From JADJWR01 sp964610575 (lineage in GTDB: Bacteria > Pseudomonadota > Gammaproteobacteria > Burkholderiales > Burkholderiaceae_F), in NCBI GenBank assembly GCA_964610575.1, contig CAZSYX010000005.1, forward strand, positions 23,770 through 87,769: a DNA stretch of 64,000 bases, written 5' to 3'. Positions 53,396 to 62,172 of this stretch are shown one piece after another (the first letter of the stretch is position 1; the number at the start of each line of letters is the position of its first letter). The position numbers and the translations under genes are program-made. The notes below the pieces were generated by a model. The model was not told the origin of the DNA and searched no databases. It saw only the letters and a program-made list of their open reading frames with translations.

Positions 53396-53760
53396 GCCGG
53401 AGGCTCCTGAGGGTCGCTGGACTGCGCCGTCGGCCTGAACAGCCACCACGCGGCGGCGCCGGCTGCCGCGGCGACCAGCAGAACGATCGGCCGCCGACGC
53501 ACGACGCGCCAGGCCAAGGTGGCCGCCGTCGAACTGAGCCACGGGTGGCCGATGCCGAACTTGGCCAACTTGCCGATCGTTCCGCCCGCGGCGCCACCTG
53601 GAGACAATGCATGCACCGCCATGCCGATGACACCGGCGGCCGACTTCAACGGCGCAAGCTGGTCGCGCGCCTCGAAGATGGCGAGCTGGGCAGCCAGCCG
53701 TTGCACGTGGGCCTGCGCTTGCAGCTGGGCGATCCGTTCCTCGACGGGAAGCCTGCTCAT
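53392..53760 (-). CDS. YqjK-like small membrane protein
   Basis: This 122-residue protein has a charged N-terminal helix (VEERIAQLQAQAHVQRLAAQLAIFEARDQL), a glycine-rich middle and one C-terminal membrane segment (PIVLLVAAAAGAAAWWLFRP). In E. coli yqjD, yqjE and yqjK lie together, and this gene follows YqjE- and YqjD-like genes in the same order, so it is called YqjK-like. The stop overlaps the start of the kinase gene by 4 bases. Direct similarity to YqjK is weak. Confidence 0.65.
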   Translation of the reverse strand: MSRLPVEERIAQLQAQAHVQRLAAQLAIFEARDQLAPLKSAAGVIGMAVHALSPGGAAGGTIGKLAKFGIGHPWLSSTAATLAWRVVRRRPIVLLVAAAAGAAAWWLFRPTAQSSDPQEPPA

Positions 53761-53827
53761 CGACGCCTTCCTTCAGAAGCCGTGCGCGACACCCACGAGC
53801 CGGCAGGCTGCGGCAGGACGCGGATGC

Positions 53828-54226
53828 TCATTCGCGCGACCCCGTGTCGCGCTCGTGCGCGACCGCGCTCGCCAGCACTTCGTAGTCTTCGCGCAGTGCG
53901 GCCCGCGTCTGTGCCAGCGGCGAGGCGGCCGCGCCGGCGGATTGCAGCAGCCCGCGCAGGACAAGCGCGGCTGCCAGCCCGAACAGCAGCGCCAGGATTC
54001 CCGGCGTTACCGCGCCGAACCGGTCCCACAGCAGCAACGTCAGCCACGCCCCCGCGGCAATCAGCGCGACCACCATCAGTGCGAAGGCGGCCAGCGCCAT
54101 GCCAAGCCAGCCGACCCACTGCCGCCGCGCCAGCGCGAGTTCCTCCGCAGCCAGGTCGGCGCGCAGCAGCAGCAGCTGGCCCACATGCTGCAGCAAGCGA
54201 CGGGCAGCCTCGAACGACAGTGCCAT
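53828..54226 (-). CDS. YqjE / phage holin-like family membrane protein
   Basis: This 132-residue protein has two adjacent membrane segments (LGMALAAFALMVVALIAAGAWLTLLLW and PGILALLFGLAAALVLRGLL) between amphipathic N- and C-terminal helices, the pattern of YqjE (putative phage holin superfamily 3, PF07332). The ATG at 54226 fits the family start. It lies 12 bases after the DUF883 gene. The family often appears with YqjD and may affect membrane or ribosome association in stationary phase. Confidence 0.8.
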   Translation of the reverse strand: MALSFEAARRLLQHVGQLLLLRADLAAEELALARRQWVGWLGMALAAFALMVVALIAAGAWLTLLLWDRFGAVTPGILALLFGLAAALVLRGLLQSAGAAASPLAQTRAALREDYEVLASAVAHERDTGSRE

Positions 54227-54237
54227 CGGGCTCGAAC

Positions 54238-54558
54238 CTAGCGGCGCGACACGAGCATGCCAATCAGGAAACCGACGCCCGCCGCCGCGCCGACCGCGGC
54301 CCACGGATTGCCGTGCACCCAGTCATCAGCCCGCCGCGCAGCGGCACGGCTCTTCTCGGCGGCAGCGATGCGGGCCTCGGACAACCTCAGGCTGGCGCGA
54401 TGCAGGTTTTCCGCTGCGCGCTCGCGCAGTTCAACCGCCTGCTGCCCGGTGCTGCTGGCCGCCTGCTTAAGCAGCGCCTCGACATCCGCGAGCACCACCT
54501 TGAAGTCGGCGCCCAGCTTATCGCCGGAAACGCGAACAGAACCTTGGCTTTCATCCAT
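54238..54558 (-). CDS. DUF883 (YqjD/ElaB) family protein
   Basis: This 106-residue protein has a long amphipathic helix (residues 15-75) followed by WVHGNPWAAVGAAAGVGFLIGMLVSRR, the DUF883 signature with one C-terminal membrane segment. E. coli YqjD and ElaB bind ribosomes at the membrane in stationary phase. The ribosome site AAGGAG is near. It is the first gene of a five-gene operon that ends with the kinase and regulator. Confidence 0.87.
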   Translation of the reverse strand: MDESQGSVRVSGDKLGADFKVVLADVEALLKQAASSTGQQAVELRERAAENLHRASLRLSEARIAAAEKSRAAARRADDWVHGNPWAAVGAAAGVGFLIGMLVSRR

Positions 54559-54729
54559 CGTGCGTTCTCCTTAGTGATCATTCGTAGCGCGGTCCGTATC
54601 AGCACCGCCGCGACCCCCACAGACAACATGTAGCAGAACAAACCACCGGCGACTGCCTGCGTTCTGCCTACGCGCCCTGCTTACGTGGTTTCCATCGCAG
54701 GCAGCATAGGCCAACCACGCGCGCACCGT

Positions 54730-54745
54730 CTTGCGGTGCCGCAAG
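54730..54745. promoter_or_regulatory. Short palindrome between the DUF883 operon and purT
   Basis: CTTGCGG and CCGCAAG flank a 2-base centre in the 265-base gap that must hold promoters for both divergent transcripts. It could be an operator or a small hairpin. No -35/-10 pair was convincing. No known regulator site (PurR-like) was recognised. Confidence 0.35.
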
Positions 54746-54823
54746 CCCGAGGGCGCGAAAACTGGCCTCTGGATCCCGTACTGCTAGATTCCGCGCCAGC
54801 CTCGACTCCGCCCGCCTGCCGCC

Positions 54824-56059
54824 ATGCCCCAGCCCCCTGCCCCAGCGTCCGCATCGGTGGTCCGTCTCGGCACCCCGCTTTCGCCCAGCGCCACCCGCGT
54901 GCTCCTGCTCGGCGCCGGCGAACTGGGCAAGGAAGTGATCATTGCCCTGCAGCGGCTGGGCGTCGAGGTGATCGCGGCCGACCGCTACCCGAACGCGCCC
55001 GGACACCAGGTGGCGCACCGCGCCCACGTGCTGAACATGGCCGACCCCGCCGCGCTGCGCGCCCTGGTCGAGAAGGAGAGGCCGCATCTGGTCGTGCCGG
55101 AGATCGAGGCGATCGCCACCCAGGCGTTGCTGCAGATCGAGAGCGACGGCCTGGCGACGGTCATTCCGACCGCACGGGCGGCGCACCTGACGATGAACCG
55201 GGAAGGTATCCGCCGCCTGGCCGCCGAGGAACTCGGCCTGCCGACCTCGCCGTACCGTTTCGCCGACTCGCTGGCCGACGTCGAGGCGGCGGTCGATGCG
55301 GTCGGCCTGCCGTGCTTGGTCAAGCCGGTGATGTCGTCTTCCGGCAAGGGTCAGAGCAAGGTCGACCGGCGCGAGGACCTGGCGGCGGCATGGGAGTACG
55401 CCAACGCCGGCGGCCGCGTCAGCCTCGGCCGCGTCATCGTCGAGGGCTTCATCGACTTCGAATACGAGATCACCCAGCTGACAGTGCGCGCCCGCGGCGC
55501 CGTCGGTGCGATCGAGACGCACTTCTGCGAGCCGATCGGCCACGTGCAGGTGCACGGCGACTACGTCGAGAGCTGGCAGCCGCAGCCGATGAGCGCGGCT
55601 GCGCTGGCCGCCGCACGCGACTATGCGGGCAAGGTGACCGCCAGCCTTGGCGGATTGGGCATTTTCGGCGTCGAGCTGTTCGTCAAGGGTGACCGCGTCT
55701 GGTTCTCGGAGGTCAGCCCGCGGCCGCACGACACTGGCCTGGTGACCCTGGCCACGCAATGGCAGAGCGAGTTCGAGCTGCATGCTCGTGCCCTGCTCGG
55801 CCTGCCGGTCGACACGAGCCTGCGCAACCCCGGGGCCAGCCGCGTGATCTACGGCGGCGTCGAGGCAGCGGGCATCGTCTTCGACGGCGTCGACGCAGCG
55901 CTGCGAGTTGAGGGCACGGACCTGCGTCTGTTCGGCAAACCGGAATCTTTCGTCAAGAGGCGGATGGGCGTGGCGCTGGCGCGCGGCGCCGACATCGCCC
56001 AGGCGCGCAATCGGGCCACCGCCGCAGCGGCCGCCGTGCGGCCGGGCCCGGCCACCTGA
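54824..56059 (+). CDS. purT: Formate-dependent phosphoribosylglycinamide formyltransferase
   Basis: This ATP-grasp enzyme of 411 residues makes formyl-GAR from GAR, formate and ATP in purine synthesis, in place of folate-dependent PurN. The N-terminal LLGAGELGKEVIIALQRLGVEVIAADRYPNAPGHQVAHRAHVL, the central KPVMSSSGKGQSKV ATP-binding segment and FSEVSPRPHDTGLVTL are the family motifs. Length matches E. coli PurT (392) with a small N-terminal extension. It is cytoplasmic. It stands as a single gene upstream of a response regulator. Confidence 0.93.
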   Translation: MPQPPAPASASVVRLGTPLSPSATRVLLLGAGELGKEVIIALQRLGVEVIAADRYPNAPGHQVAHRAHVLNMADPAALRALVEKERPHLVVPEIEAIATQALLQIESDGLATVIPTARAAHLTMNREGIRRLAAEELGLPTSPYRFADSLADVEAAVDAVGLPCLVKPVMSSSGKGQSKVDRREDLAAAWEYANAGGRVSLGRVIVEGFIDFEYEITQLTVRARGAVGAIETHFCEPIGHVQVHGDYVESWQPQPMSAAALAAARDYAGKVTASLGGLGIFGVELFVKGDRVWFSEVSPRPHDTGLVTLATQWQSEFELHARALLGLPVDTSLRNPGASRVIYGGVEAAGIVFDGVDAALRVEGTDLRLFGKPESFVKRRMGVALARGADIAQARNRATAAAAAVRPGPAT

Positions 56060-56152
56060 CTGTTGCCGGGTCTGGATGCCGATAGAATGCAGCAGCTTGG
56101 AGAGGAAAGTGCCGATCAGAGGCACAACGACATTGGGGGAGCAGGCAGAGCA

Positions 56153-56821
56153 ATGAAAATCCTTCTGGTTGACGATCATTCGCTGATCACCGATGCGCTG
56201 AAGGTCCTGCTGCTCGATCTCGATCCGCAGGCGCAGATCTTCACGGCGGTCGATGCGCCCGGTGCTGAACAGCTTGCCGCGCAGCATCAGGACGCGGACC
56301 TGATGCTGCTCGACCTGGGCCTGCCCGGCGCCACTGGCACCAGCCTGCTGGAGAAGCTCACCGGCCTGTATCCCGACCTGAAGATCCTCGTGCTGTCGGG
56401 TGTGCAGGACCAGCGCAGCGTGATGCGCGTGCTGCAGCTCGGTGCAGCCGGCTTCGTGCCGAAGTCGATGGCGACCGAGAACCTCGTCTCGGCGATCCGC
56501 TTCGTTCTCTCGGGCGGCGTCTACATCCCGGCCGACCTGCTGGAAGACGCGACCCGCGGCGCGCAGATGCTGGGTCTGCCGGAGCGGGGCCGCGACATGC
56601 TCGGCCGCCCTGCGGCCGGCCGCGTGCAGCTGACCGAGCGGCAGGAACAGGTGCTGAAGCTGCTGGCGCGCGGTGCGCCGATCAAGATCATCTGCCGCGA
56701 ACTGAACCTCAGCGAAGGCACGGTCAAGACGCACGTCACCGCCATCTACCGCGCCTTTGGTGCCTCCAATCGGACCGAAGCGCTGCTCGCTGCGCGCCGC
56801 AACGGCTACGACGTCGGCTGA
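56153..56821 (+). CDS. Response regulator, NarL/LuxR type
   Basis: This 222-residue regulator has a receiver domain (KILLVDDHSLITDAL, Asp54 in LMLLDLGLPG, LVLSGVQDQRSVM, GFVPKS) and a LuxR HTH (QLTERQEQVLKLLARGAPIKIICRELNLSEGTVKTHVTAIYRAF). The ATG at 56153 is preferred, as it begins the receiver domain. It converges on a hybrid kinase gene whose stop is 35 bases away. It could be the partner of that kinase. Spacing and direction do not prove a pairing. Confidence 0.88.
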   Translation: MKILLVDDHSLITDALKVLLLDLDPQAQIFTAVDAPGAEQLAAQHQDADLMLLDLGLPGATGTSLLEKLTGLYPDLKILVLSGVQDQRSVMRVLQLGAAGFVPKSMATENLVSAIRFVLSGGVYIPADLLEDATRGAQMLGLPERGRDMLGRPAAGRVQLTERQEQVLKLLARGAPIKIICRELNLSEGTVKTHVTAIYRAFGASNRTEALLAARRNGYDVG

Positions 56822-56856
56822 GGCCGGCCTCCCCGATAAGCTCGACCGAAGTCCGT

Positions 56857-58785
56857 CTAGGGACGGGCGATCGTCGTCGCGCCCGCGGTCAGGCCGACGT
56901 CCACAGCCGCCGGTCGCTCCCGTTCGATCAGTCCGAGCGACTGCGCGATCCGGTTGTTGAGCCGGATCGCGTTGGCGGGCTTCTGCAGCACCACAGGCTC
57001 CTCGACACGGCTGCGCGCGATCACGCCGGCCAGATCGGGGCGTACCTCCAGCGTCCGCTTGACCGCGCGCTGGAACTCGCCGATCACCTCGCCCATCGAC
57101 ACCGCCGTCAGCATAACCACCGGCACCGGGCCGCCGACCGACTCGCGGATCTTCAGCGCCACCTCCACGCCACTGGTGTCGTCGTGCAGGTTCTGGTCGG
57201 CGACGACCAGGTCCACGCGCCGCTGCGGTCCCAGTTGCGCCTGTAGCTCAGCCGTGTAGCCGGCGTCGGCGATGACCTCGGCCCCCCACGAGCGCAGCAG
57301 GTGGCCGAGGCTGTTGCGGATCTCCTCGTTGTCCTCGATCAGCACCAGCGTGTGGCCGGTCAGCGAGCAGATGTTCGATTCGTTCAGCGTCGCGGGCGGC
57401 CGCGGGCCGCGGTGCGGCAGCGCCGACAGCGGCGTCTCGACGCGGAACACGGTGCCCGAGCCCGGCCGCGTGGTGACGATCAGCGGATGGCCGAGCACGT
57501 TGCAGATGCGGCGCACGATCGACAGGCCGAGGCCGAAGCCGCCGACCGGCTCGCCCTTCGAGCTTTCGCCGCGGTAGAACTCGTCGAACACGCGCGACAG
57601 CTCGCTCTGCTTGATTCCCGGGCCGGTGTCCCACACCTCGATGCTGATCAACCCGCCGCGCGGCCGCGCCGCCAGCAGGACACCGCCCTTGGTCGTGTAG
57701 CGGATGGCGTTGCCAAGCAGGTTGCGCAGCACGCGCGCGAGCAGCACCGGATCGGACTCGACCGCCAGCCTCGGCTTGCGCACGCGCAGTTCGAGCCCCT
57801 TGCCGTGGGCCAGCGGCGTGAACTCCTGCGCGATCTGCCCGAGCATCTCGTCGAGCAGTACCTGCTGCAGCCGCGGCTGAATCGCACCGGCGTCCAGCCT
57901 GGAGATCTCCAGTAGTTCTTCGACCAGCTTCGACAGCGAATCGACGGCCGAGGCCAGGCTCTTGGCCAGCGGCTCGAGCGGCCCGGTCGCGCGCTTCTTC
58001 AGCAGCGAGCAGTAGATGCCGATCGCCTGCAGCGGCTGGCGCAGGTCGTGGCTGGCGGCAGCGAAGAACTTGGTCTTCGATCGCGTCGCCTCCTCGGCGG
58101 CGCGGCGCGCCTCGTCGGCGACGCGCTTCTCGTTCAGCAGCTGACCGACCAGCACCTCGTTCTCGAAGTTGTTCCTCACCGACTCGAACATCGTCGTGCC
58201 GAAGCTGCGGCCGAAGAACATCGTGAAGGCCAGCATCGCCAGCATGACGACCGCGGCCGTCACGTAGGCCGGGTCCTGCTCGGCCAGCATGCGCACGATC
58301 AGCGGCAGCAGTGCCACCGGCAGGAAGGCGATGAGCGCCGGCCGGTAGGCGGCGTACAGCGTCAGCGAGCCGAAGGCGACGCCGAGCACGACCGTGACCA
58401 GCACCAGTTGCTTCAGCGGGTCCGCCGGCAGGAAGAACAGCCACCCCGCCGCGCCCCACAGCGCGCCGGCGACGGCCGCCTGCACGACCCAGCGGGTCGA
58501 CCAGGACTGCACGTTGTCGGCGTCGATTCGCGCATGGCTGAACGATTGCGTCATGCGCAGCCGGACCAGCGACTCGATCACCATGGCGATGAACCAGCCG
58601 AGCAGCAGCGTCTTGTCCTGGGTTCGCCAGTACACCGCCAGCACGGCCGTGGCGCCGACGATGCTGCCCAGCACCGAGCGTGGCACCTGCCGGTGGACCG
58701 ACGCAATGACGCCGGCGAGGATGCGTTCGTGCCGCTGCGCGCGTTGCTCGCTGGCGTTGGCGAAGCGGGTTAGCGGACCGGCCAT
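56857..58785 (-). CDS. Hybrid sensor histidine kinase with C-terminal receiver
   Basis: This 642-residue protein has about six N-terminal membrane segments (residues 38-195), then a catalytic core with the H-box AASHDLRQPLQAIG, the N-box RNLLGNAIRYT, and GFGLGLSIV, then a receiver domain (TLVLIEDNEEIRNSL, Asp in VVADQNLHDDTSG, VVMLTAVSMG, LQKPANAI). The membrane part has no known extracytoplasmic sensor domain. The gene converges with the NarL-type regulator gene. A C-terminal part after the receiver is short and variable. Confidence 0.9.
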   Translation of the reverse strand: MAGPLTRFANASEQRAQRHERILAGVIASVHRQVPRSVLGSIVGATAVLAVYWRTQDKTLLLGWFIAMVIESLVRLRMTQSFSHARIDADNVQSWSTRWVVQAAVAGALWGAAGWLFFLPADPLKQLVLVTVVLGVAFGSLTLYAAYRPALIAFLPVALLPLIVRMLAEQDPAYVTAAVVMLAMLAFTMFFGRSFGTTMFESVRNNFENEVLVGQLLNEKRVADEARRAAEEATRSKTKFFAAASHDLRQPLQAIGIYCSLLKKRATGPLEPLAKSLASAVDSLSKLVEELLEISRLDAGAIQPRLQQVLLDEMLGQIAQEFTPLAHGKGLELRVRKPRLAVESDPVLLARVLRNLLGNAIRYTTKGGVLLAARPRGGLISIEVWDTGPGIKQSELSRVFDEFYRGESSKGEPVGGFGLGLSIVRRICNVLGHPLIVTTRPGSGTVFRVETPLSALPHRGPRPPATLNESNICSLTGHTLVLIEDNEEIRNSLGHLLRSWGAEVIADAGYTAELQAQLGPQRRVDLVVADQNLHDDTSGVEVALKIRESVGGPVPVVMLTAVSMGEVIGEFQRAVKRTLEVRPDLAGVIARSRVEEPVVLQKPANAIRLNNRIAQSLGLIERERPAAVDVGLTAGATTIARP

Positions 58786-58872
58786 GAGGCGCGATGATAG
58801 GCAAGCGGCGCCTTCCTGTCGCCACCTGACGCTCGACGTTGCGTGGACAAAGGCTTCAAGGACCGCGCACCG

Positions 58873-59784
58873 TCACGCGCGCAGCGTCGGATGGCCGCTG
58901 AAGGACAACTCGATCCGCCCCGACCGCGCGCGCAGCCGCGCGCTGGCACCGACCGGCAAGGTCAGTTTGCGCGGCACGTGCCCGAACGGGAGCCCGGTGA
59001 ACACCGGGATGTCGAGGAGTGCACGCACCTGGGCAACGGCGGCTGCCAGGTCGTAGCCGTTATCGGTGGCCTGCACCGGCACCGGAGAGAAGTCGCCGAG
59101 CACGACGGCGCGGCAACGCGAGAAGACGCCGGCATGCAGTAACTGGTACAGCATCCGCTCGATCCGGTAGGCCGGCTCGTTGACGTCTTCGAGGAACAGG
59201 ATGCCGCCACGCACCCGTGGGAAGTAAGGCGTGCCCAGAAGCGCCGTGACCAGCGCCAGGTTGCCTCCCCACAGCGTGCCCTTGATGTCGCAGTCGGGTC
59301 CGTCGCCGGCGAACTGCACCCGGTGTTCGCTGCTCGTCAGCGTGGCGAAGAACTGCTCCAACGTGAACGGGTCCGGCTCGGCGGCGGCGAAGTCTCCCGC
59401 CGATGGACCCTGGAAGCTGATGCCTCCGGCGCGCGCCAGGTAGGCGAGATTGAAGGCAGTGAAGTCGCTGATGCCGACGATGATGCGGCCGGCCCTGCCG
59501 ATGGCCTCAAAGTCGATCCGCTCGAGCAGCCGCGACAGGCCGTAGCCGCCACGGGCGGACAGCACCATGTCGACTTTTCGGTCGCAGGCGAATCGCTGCA
59601 GGTCGTGCAGGCGAAGCTCGTCCGGACCGGCAAAGCGCATCTCGCGCGCAAAGCAACTCTCCCCCGCCTGCACCTGCCAGCCGCGCGCGGCGAAGAACTG
59701 CGCGGCCCGGTCGACCATCCCTTCGGGCAATGCGCCCGACGGGGCGATGATCCCCAGCATCGGCGCCCTAGCCTTCGTCGCCAT
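58873..59784 (-). CDS. ldcA: Muramoyltetrapeptide L,D-carboxypeptidase
   Basis: This serine peptidase of family S66 has 303 residues. It removes the terminal D-alanine from murein tetrapeptides during cell-wall recycling. Motifs are GIIAPSGAL, SARGGYGLSRLLERID and VGISDFTAFN with the nucleophile Ser106, then LWGGNLALVTALLGTPYFP and LFLEDVNEPAYRIERML. It is cytoplasmic. The start overlaps the tadA stop by 17 bases, and this tadA-ldcA pair is transcribed as one operon. Confidence 0.92.
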   Translation of the reverse strand: MATKARAPMLGIIAPSGALPEGMVDRAAQFFAARGWQVQAGESCFAREMRFAGPDELRLHDLQRFACDRKVDMVLSARGGYGLSRLLERIDFEAIGRAGRIIVGISDFTAFNLAYLARAGGISFQGPSAGDFAAAEPDPFTLEQFFATLTSSEHRVQFAGDGPDCDIKGTLWGGNLALVTALLGTPYFPRVRGGILFLEDVNEPAYRIERMLYQLLHAGVFSRCRAVVLGDFSPVPVQATDNGYDLAAAVAQVRALLDIPVFTGLPFGHVPRKLTLPVGASARLRARSGRIELSFSGHPTLRA

Positions 59785-60805
59785 CGCCGGCCTCGTCCTC
59801 GGACGGAAGTGCGCCGGAGCGGCGCATCGCCCTGCGCTCGGCGAAGAAGTCGGACAGTAGCTTGCCGCAGCGACCGGCCAGCACGCCGCCGTTGACCACG
59901 GTGTGGTGGTTCAGCTTCGCCTCCGAAAAGAGGTCGACGACGCTGCCGCAGGCGCCCGTCTTCGGATCGCGCGCGCCGTAGACGAGCCGGGCCATGCGCG
60001 CGTGCTGGATCGCACCGGCGCACATCGCGCAGGGCTCCAGCGTCACGTACAGCGTGCAGCCGGCCAGCCGGTAGTTGCCGAGCAGCGTGGCGGCAGCGCG
60101 CATGGCCTGGATCTCGGCGTGCGCGGTCGGGTCGTGGTTGGCGATCGGCTGGTTGAAGCCGGTGGCCAGCACCTGCCCGTCGCGCACGATCACGGCGCCG
60201 ACCGGCACCTCGCCCATCGCCCAGGCGTTGTGCGCCTGGTCGAGCGCCATGGCCATGAACATCGCGTCCGGGTCGGCCGAAGTCTGCGGCGGCACGGCAA
60301 CTTCCGCATGCCCTTCCTCTGTGACTTCGATCGCCGCCGCGGCGCGCGCCAGCCAGGCCTGCTTGCGCGCCTGCCGTTCGCTCTCGTGCGCCGCGCGCGC
60401 CCGCTGGACCGCCTCGACCAGTTGTTGCGCGTCGAGCTGCTCGGCCGCCGCCTGCAGCCAGGAAGGCAACGCGCCGCGTCGGTAGTCCGAGCCGCGGTCG
60501 CTGCGCTCGACGAAGCCTAGGTCGACCAGCCAGCGGCGCAGTTCCGCATGATCGGTGTCGAGCATCGCTCCCGTCGTTGCGAGGAAATGCCGGAAGCGCT
60601 CGCTCGCCTCGCGCTCGCCCAGTCCCTCGTCGGGCGGCAGATGCAGCGCCGCGGAGGCCAGCAGCAGGTCGAGGTCGCTGCGCGCGGCGCCGAGCATCGT
60701 GCCGATCGCCAGCCCCTGGCGCCGGCTCAGCTCGGTCAGTCGCTGAAGCCAATGCTCGACCGTGATCGCCCGCAGCGCATCCTCGGTCGGCGAACTCAGA
60801 CTCAC
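59768..60805 (-). CDS. tadA: tRNA adenosine(34) deaminase with N-terminal extension
   Basis: This 345-residue protein ends in a TadA domain (residues 180-325). The zinc/catalytic motifs are HAE at 229-231 and PCAMC with Cys259 and Cys262. It deaminates A34 of tRNA-Arg to inosine. TadA alone is about 160 residues; the first 170 here are an extension. Its segment RFRHFLATTGAMLDTDHAELRRWLVDLGFVERSDRGSDYRR (71-110) resembles the DUF2087 winged-helix family. The linker contains a charged coiled-coil-like helix (residues 130-155). The ldcA start overlaps its stop by 17 bases. Confidence 0.88.
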   Translation of the reverse strand: MSLSSPTEDALRAITVEHWLQRLTELSRRQGLAIGTMLGAARSDLDLLLASAALHLPPDEGLGEREASERFRHFLATTGAMLDTDHAELRRWLVDLGFVERSDRGSDYRRGALPSWLQAAAEQLDAQQLVEAVQRARAAHESERQARKQAWLARAAAAIEVTEEGHAEVAVPPQTSADPDAMFMAMALDQAHNAWAMGEVPVGAVIVRDGQVLATGFNQPIANHDPTAHAEIQAMRAAATLLGNYRLAGCTLYVTLEPCAMCAGAIQHARMARLVYGARDPKTGACGSVVDLFSEAKLNHHTVVNGGVLAGRCGKLLSDFFAERRAMRRSGALPSEDEAGDGDEG

Positions 60806-60924
60806 TCGATCATCTCCAGGATCGACAGCGACCTATCCCATGAATGGCTGTTCTGTCAACACGGCGAATTCTCCGCCATTCTTGTTGCGGTTCGGCGATG
60901 TGGCCCGCGCGTGGCGCGACACCG

Positions 60925-62172
60925 TCAGAACGCGTAGCCCACCGCCAGGCCGAAGGTGACCGGCGACAGCTTGACGGTGCCCTGCAGCACCCCGTCCTTG
61001 TATAGCTGGTTGCGCGTGAAGTTCACCGACAGGCCGCCGGTGAGCACCATTGCGTCGGTCAACCGGAAGTTGGCGCCGGCCTGCAGCACCGGGCTGACGC
61101 TGTCGCCCGACAGGCTGTAGCCCGGCATGTCCTGCTGCGTGATCCGGTTGTAGGCGATGCCGGCGCCCGCGTACATGCGGAACCCGTGATACGCCGGCAC
61201 GTGGTACTGGGCCGTGACGCTGACCGGGATGAAATCGAAGTCGCCCAGCCGGGCGTTGTTCAGGTCGAGCGAGTGAGTCGACCGGGACACCGCGACGTCC
61301 ATCGCCAGCCGGTCGGTGAAGAAGTGCCGGTAGCCGGCCACGGGCGCCCACGAATTGCCCGATGCCACGCTGTCGATTCCCGACGCATCGCTGTTGACCC
61401 AGCCGCCGCCGGCGTAGAAGAGGTTGGTGCGCGCGCTGCCGTCGCGCGCCGGCCCGGTGCCGAACGGCCCCACGGACTTCGCCCCGCCACCCACAGGAGC
61501 CGACCCCTCGTTCTGCGGCAGCGTGATCCGCGCGAAGAAGAACAGCACCTCCGTCGTCGGAATCCACGAGCCGTAGAACGTCACCCGGTCCGTGCCGATG
61601 CTGGCCAGCGGGAGGATGGCGGGGAACGGGAAGTAGTTGGCGTCGGCCCGTGCGGTCAGGAACGCCGTGTAGCCGAGCCCTCCCTTGACGCTGCCGAACA
61701 ACGGCCAGCGCGCCAGCCAGGCCCAGCCGAGAATGGGCTGGATGTCGTAGTGCGAGTCGCTGAAGGCCATCGCAAAGACGAGGCGCTCGTTGTCCTTCTC
61801 GTCGAACACGGTGCGGGCGTAGCCGATGCCGTACGGATAGTTGTTGTTGTCGAAGCGGTTCGGGTACTTGTAGGCGGGATGAAAGGTGAAGAACGGCAAC
61901 ATCAGCCCGGCATCGCCGCTCTTGAAGTTGCGCTGAGAGCCTTCCCAGAAATCGCCGAACCACCCTTTCCATCCCGGATGCCGCTCGCCGGGCGCAAGCA
62001 GGCCCACCGGCGTGGTCTCGTTCAGCGCGCCCAGGGCGCGCGACATGAACGACGGCGCTTCCTCCTCGGCGTTCGCAGCGGCAGGAATCAGGAAGGACAG
62101 CGCCAGCGCAGCGGCCCGAAGGCCGCGGACGAAGCGATTGCTCAAGGTCGCGTGGCCGCGGGTTGGCGGCAT
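60925..62172 (-). CDS. PagP-OmpW fusion: putative two-barrel outer membrane protein
   Basis: This 415-residue protein has a signal peptide (about 1-35, ending PAAANA). The next 190 residues resemble lipid A palmitoyltransferase PagP: FTFHPAYKY with His98, DNNNYPYGIGYARTVFDEKDN, LVFAMAFSDSHYDIQPILGWAW with Asp139 and Ser140, and ANYFPFPAILPLASIG. These match the PagP catalytic residues. Residues about 250-415 resemble OmpW (AGYRHFFTDRLAMDVAVS, PVSVTAQYHVP, RMYAGAGIAYNRITQ, and C-terminal GLAVGYAF ending in Phe). The ATG at 62172 is used, with an in-frame TTG at 62193 as alternative. It should be an outer-membrane protein that modifies lipid A and may also carry small hydrophobic molecules. Confidence 0.82.
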   Translation of the reverse strand: MPPTRGHATLSNRFVRGLRAAALALSFLIPAAANAEEEAPSFMSRALGALNETTPVGLLAPGERHPGWKGWFGDFWEGSQRNFKSGDAGLMLPFFTFHPAYKYPNRFDNNNYPYGIGYARTVFDEKDNERLVFAMAFSDSHYDIQPILGWAWLARWPLFGSVKGGLGYTAFLTARADANYFPFPAILPLASIGTDRVTFYGSWIPTTEVLFFFARITLPQNEGSAPVGGGAKSVGPFGTGPARDGSARTNLFYAGGGWVNSDASGIDSVASGNSWAPVAGYRHFFTDRLAMDVAVSRSTHSLDLNNARLGDFDFIPVSVTAQYHVPAYHGFRMYAGAGIAYNRITQQDMPGYSLSGDSVSPVLQAGANFRLTDAMVLTGGLSVNFTRNQLYKDGVLQGTVKLSPVTFGLAVGYAF

